DNA of 8,806 bases, taken from contig CAJZGD010000104.1 of the NCBI GenBank assembly GCA_915275065.1, forward strand, positions 1-8,806. Direction: 5' to 3'. This stretch comes from an uncultured Corynebacterium sp. GTDB taxonomy: Bacteria; Actinomycetota; Actinomycetes; Mycobacteriales; Mycobacteriaceae. Position numbers and translations under genes: made by a program. The notes beneath the pieces are model-generated. The model had not been told where the DNA came from, ran no database searches, and saw only the letters and a program-made list of their open reading frames with translations. Of the stretch, positions 7,141 through 8,806 are shown one piece after another; within the stretch, counting starts at the first letter, position 1, and every line of letters begins with the position of its first letter.

Positions 7141-7319
7141 GATATGATGTTATGGATACACTCGTCATCTTAAGCTGAATGCCAGACATCTGCTTTAGAC
7201 TTCGATAGCCGATCCTGAAGCTTCTTTGGGGCACCCAGAAAAAACCACAGTTAAAACCCTATTTAAAATATCGGGTTTGTGCTATCCCCCGCACCACCCC
7301 CCATGGCCCAAAACTCATA

Positions 7320-7349
7320 CCCCAACTTCTTTCACGAAAAAGATTGGGG
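7320..7349 (-). terminator. Rho-independent terminator-like hairpin after the GH76 gene
   Basis: On the minus strand CCCCAA and UUGGGG close a stem of about 13 pairs (two G-U pairs, one C-A mismatch) around a four-base CGUG loop. It is followed by UAUGAGUUUU, a weak U-rich tail. It lies 18 bases past the GH76 stop codon, where a terminator is expected. Confidence 0.6.
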
Positions 7350-7367
7350 CCAGAAACAAACCTCCAG

Positions 7368-8531
7368 CTATTCCCCCTCCACCGGGTCCGCGGCCGAGAT
7401 TCGCGCAGCGGCCTCTAGCAGCATCCACCCGGAAAGCTGCACCGACAAATCCCGCTCGTCGATACGCACCAGCCGGACAAAATCACTCAACGGTTTCGTC
7501 GTCAACCCATAATTATGCGGCAGTTTCGCATCACTCAACCAGTCAGAGGCAAACACCGGCAACCCATCAACCTCCAGGCGATGATTCCACACGCTTTCCG
7601 CACTCGACAGCACCAGCTTCCGGGCCAGCTTCTTCGCCGCCACATTGGCCTCACTATCATCCGGCAACCGCACCGCAACATCGGCTAAATACCGAGCCAA
7701 AATTCCCTTAAACAGGCCACCATCACCATCACGGGTATCCCAGTTAATCACCCCCGTTGGTGCGGACATGTCTTTCTCCACCGCATGCAGCACACTACGC
7801 ACATGCGCCTGGTAAGCCATGGAATCCTCGTAGGTTTCCGGCGACTCCCGCAACCGCAACGTCAACTCCAAACAGGCACCCATCATCACCCCCTGACAGT
7901 AGGGATGCAGGTTTTTCACCACTTCCGGCCCATCCATCGACATGCGGATACCATCCATCACCAACCCATGGTCGTCGATAAGCTCGTCGAACACCCAATC
8001 CACTAAAAACCGCGCCTTGGCGACCTGGCCGGTACGCGCCATCAAGATCGCGCCAGGACCATTCGTGGGAACGTTGAAAAACATTTCCCCCACCCGCCAC
8101 GGCAACACCGCCATGACCGGGTCAATGCCGTCCAAAATGTTTTCCTCTAATGCCACCAACGACTTCTTCTTCATCCGCCGCGGATTCAGCACCTTATGGG
8201 CCCGCCCCAACGCTAACGCCAACCACAACTTATCGTCATAGTAATTATTGCGAGTAAACTGGCCTAGATTACGCACCCGAATACCAGTAATAGTCTGCCG
8301 AATCCGCTGCTTACGGGCCTTAGTGGGGCGACGAATGGCGGCATCAACCAAGCAATCAAGATAATGCGCCTGCCACCAATAATGCCAACGGTAAAACAGT
8401 TTTTCTTTCGTGTGCGGCGGCCAGGCAGCAACCGCTAAATTTGTGTTAGGAAAACCCCACACCCGGCTAGCATGACGCTCGTTGATGGCGGATTCAGCGA
8501 GGTCGGCACGATGGAGCCATTTTTCATTCAC
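7368..8531 (-). CDS. Glycoside hydrolase family 76 protein (alpha-1,6-mannan hydrolase), LamH-like
   Basis: This encodes 387 aa. The start is GTG 8531, with GGAG 8 bases upstream and an in-frame TAA just before it, so the gene cannot extend further. The sequence has the GH76 fold signature (PF03663): a Trp/Tyr-rich WHYWWQAHYLDCLVDA segment (49-64) and NNYYDDKLWLALAL (95-108), in which D99-D100 correspond to the catalytic Asp pair of bacterial alpha-1,6-mannanases. A conserved aromatic/Asp-rich pattern continues with HPYCQGVMMG (209-218) and NWDTRDGDGGLFKG (263-276). There is no signal peptide, as in the mycobacterial homologue I recall (Rv0365c/LamH), which acts on the alpha-1,6-mannan core of lipomannan/arabinomannan. 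In a corynebacterium the substrate would be lipomannan or lipoarabinomannan. It is separated from the downstream cassette by a hairpin terminator and 297 bases, so probably a single-gene unit. Family is firm; orthology to LamH is from memory. Confidence 0.9.
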   Translation of the reverse strand: MNEKWLHRADLAESAINERHASRVWGFPNTNLAVAAWPPHTKEKLFYRWHYWWQAHYLDCLVDAAIRRPTKARKQRIRQTITGIRVRNLGQFTRNNYYDDKLWLALALGRAHKVLNPRRMKKKSLVALEENILDGIDPVMAVLPWRVGEMFFNVPTNGPGAILMARTGQVAKARFLVDWVFDELIDDHGLVMDGIRMSMDGPEVVKNLHPYCQGVMMGACLELTLRLRESPETYEDSMAYQAHVRSVLHAVEKDMSAPTGVINWDTRDGDGGLFKGILARYLADVAVRLPDDSEANVAAKKLARKLVLSSAESVWNHRLEVDGLPVFASDWLSDAKLPHNYGLTTKPLSDFVRLVRIDERDLSVQLSGWMLLEAAARISAADPVEGE

Positions 8532-8561
8532 TGATTATTCTCCGCTTCTGTCACCTAATTA

Positions 8562-8567
8562 ATTTTA
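8562..8567 (-). promoter_or_regulatory. Candidate -10 box for the GH76 gene
   Basis: TAAAAT on the minus strand fits the actinobacterial -10 consensus TANANT and would start transcription about 24 bases before GTG 8531. The -35 region is not recognisable. The surrounding 8560-8660 region is AT-rich, so chance matches are easy. Confidence 0.3.
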
Positions 8568-8672
8568 AGAAAATATGTCGTTAAACAGCTCAATAAACCA
8601 TATAGCTGGACTTTCAAAAATATAACATAAAGATAACGGATATGCTGGACATAATTCCAATTCTTGCAACAT
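8565..8672 (-). CDS. Possible small ORF (35 aa) upstream of the GH76 gene
   Basis: ATG 8672 is preceded by GGGGGAGGAG with ideal spacing (about 6 bases from AGGAG to ATG), the best ribosome-binding site in this region. The product of 35 aa begins MLQELELCPAYPL and ends ELFNDIFS. It contains two Cys, many aromatic and aliphatic residues and no Lys or Arg, with about five acidic residues. GC is only about 30%, far below the neighbouring genes, so it could simply be an AT-rich promoter region crossed by chance. It ends 33 bases before the GH76 start and its stop overlaps a candidate -10 box. It could be a small membrane-associated protein, a leader peptide, or nothing. I recognise no family. Confidence 0.3.
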   Translation of the reverse strand: MLQELELCPAYPLSLCYIFESPAIWFIELFNDIFS

Positions 8673-8735
8673 TTTTCACTCCTCCCCCACCAGTGTGACA
8701 ACCCGGCACCCCAACCGCACCATAACGCATGCATT

Positions 8736-8758
8736 GCTAATCATTCAGATGAACTAGC
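8736..8758. other. Imperfect dyad far upstream of the GH76 gene
   Basis: GCTA-A-TCAT and ATGA-AC-TAGC flank a four-base TCAG centre, giving two four-base paired blocks with a small bulge. It could be a weak operator or the hairpin of a gene beyond the right edge. No U-tract supports a terminator. The 275 bases 8532-8806 otherwise show only the small ORF and -10 candidate listed separately. Confidence 0.2.
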
Positions 8759-8806
8759 TACCCCCGAACCACACCATACGCCACCCCGCCGTGTCACCAC
8801 GCCAAC

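Noticed and set aside
7133..7190. Inverted seven-base repeat GATGTCT / AGACATC
   Set aside because: The arms are 44 bases apart and short; such pairs are expected by chance in this AT-rich gap.
7253..7278. AAACCC / GGGTTT inverted repeat as a second terminator
   Set aside because: Only six pairs with a 13-base loop; the hairpin at 7320-7349 already fits the terminator position better.
7226..7711. Plus-strand open frame rich in Pro, Thr and His
   Set aside because: It crosses the terminator hairpin and then lies antisense to the GH76 gene; low-complexity and no family resemblance.
8694..8709. Possible CRP/GlxR-type site starting TGTGA
   Set aside because: Only the left half matches; the right half reads GGCAC instead of TCACA.

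Overview
The window looks like part of an actinobacterial chromosome, most likely Corynebacterium or a close relative. The reasons are moderately high GC, AT-rich intergenic regions, a GH76 alpha-1,6-mannan hydrolase without signal peptide of the type found in mycolic-acid bacteria, and a Tubulin_2-type (FtsZ-like 1) gene beside a von Willebrand A (vWA) gene. The genus is an inference from family content; no rRNA or marker gene is present. All credible genes lie on the minus strand, so transcription runs from right to left.

Right to left: 8532-8806 is gene-poor. It holds a possible 35-codon small ORF with a very good ribosome-binding site, a candidate -10 box for the next gene, and an imperfect dyad. 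A GTG-initiated GH76 gene (7368-8531) follows and ends at a terminator-like hairpin (7320-7349). The 297-base gap 7071-7367 holds that terminator and a plausible promoter for the next gene; I see no gene in it.

The rest is an apparent envelope/cytoskeleton cassette: (1) a TM2-domain membrane protein with a disordered Gln/Tyr-rich N-terminus (6525-7070); (2) a 179-aa protein with a disordered DPF-motif N-terminus and three predicted membrane helices (5864-6403); (3) an 880-aa secreted-then-anchored vWA protein with an intact MIDAS motif outside and a cytosolic tail carrying DPF motifs (3197-5839); (4) a giant tubulin/FtsZ-like protein, at least 1052 aa, that runs off the left edge (1-3156). 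Genes 2-4 are separated by only 24 and 40 bases and are probably one operon. TM2 lies 121 bases upstream, across a strong palindrome and a possible second promoter.

Working model (inference): the membrane proteins present [DN]PF short linear motifs on the cytosolic face, and the vWA protein spans the membrane with its adhesive domain outside, so together they could couple a cytosolic tubulin-like polymer to the envelope. A link between an FtsZ-like family and vWA proteins was proposed by Makarova and Koonin (2010) as a membrane-remodelling system. The DPF/NPF motifs, the three-helix partner and the TM2 partner appear to be additions that I cannot match to any description I know.
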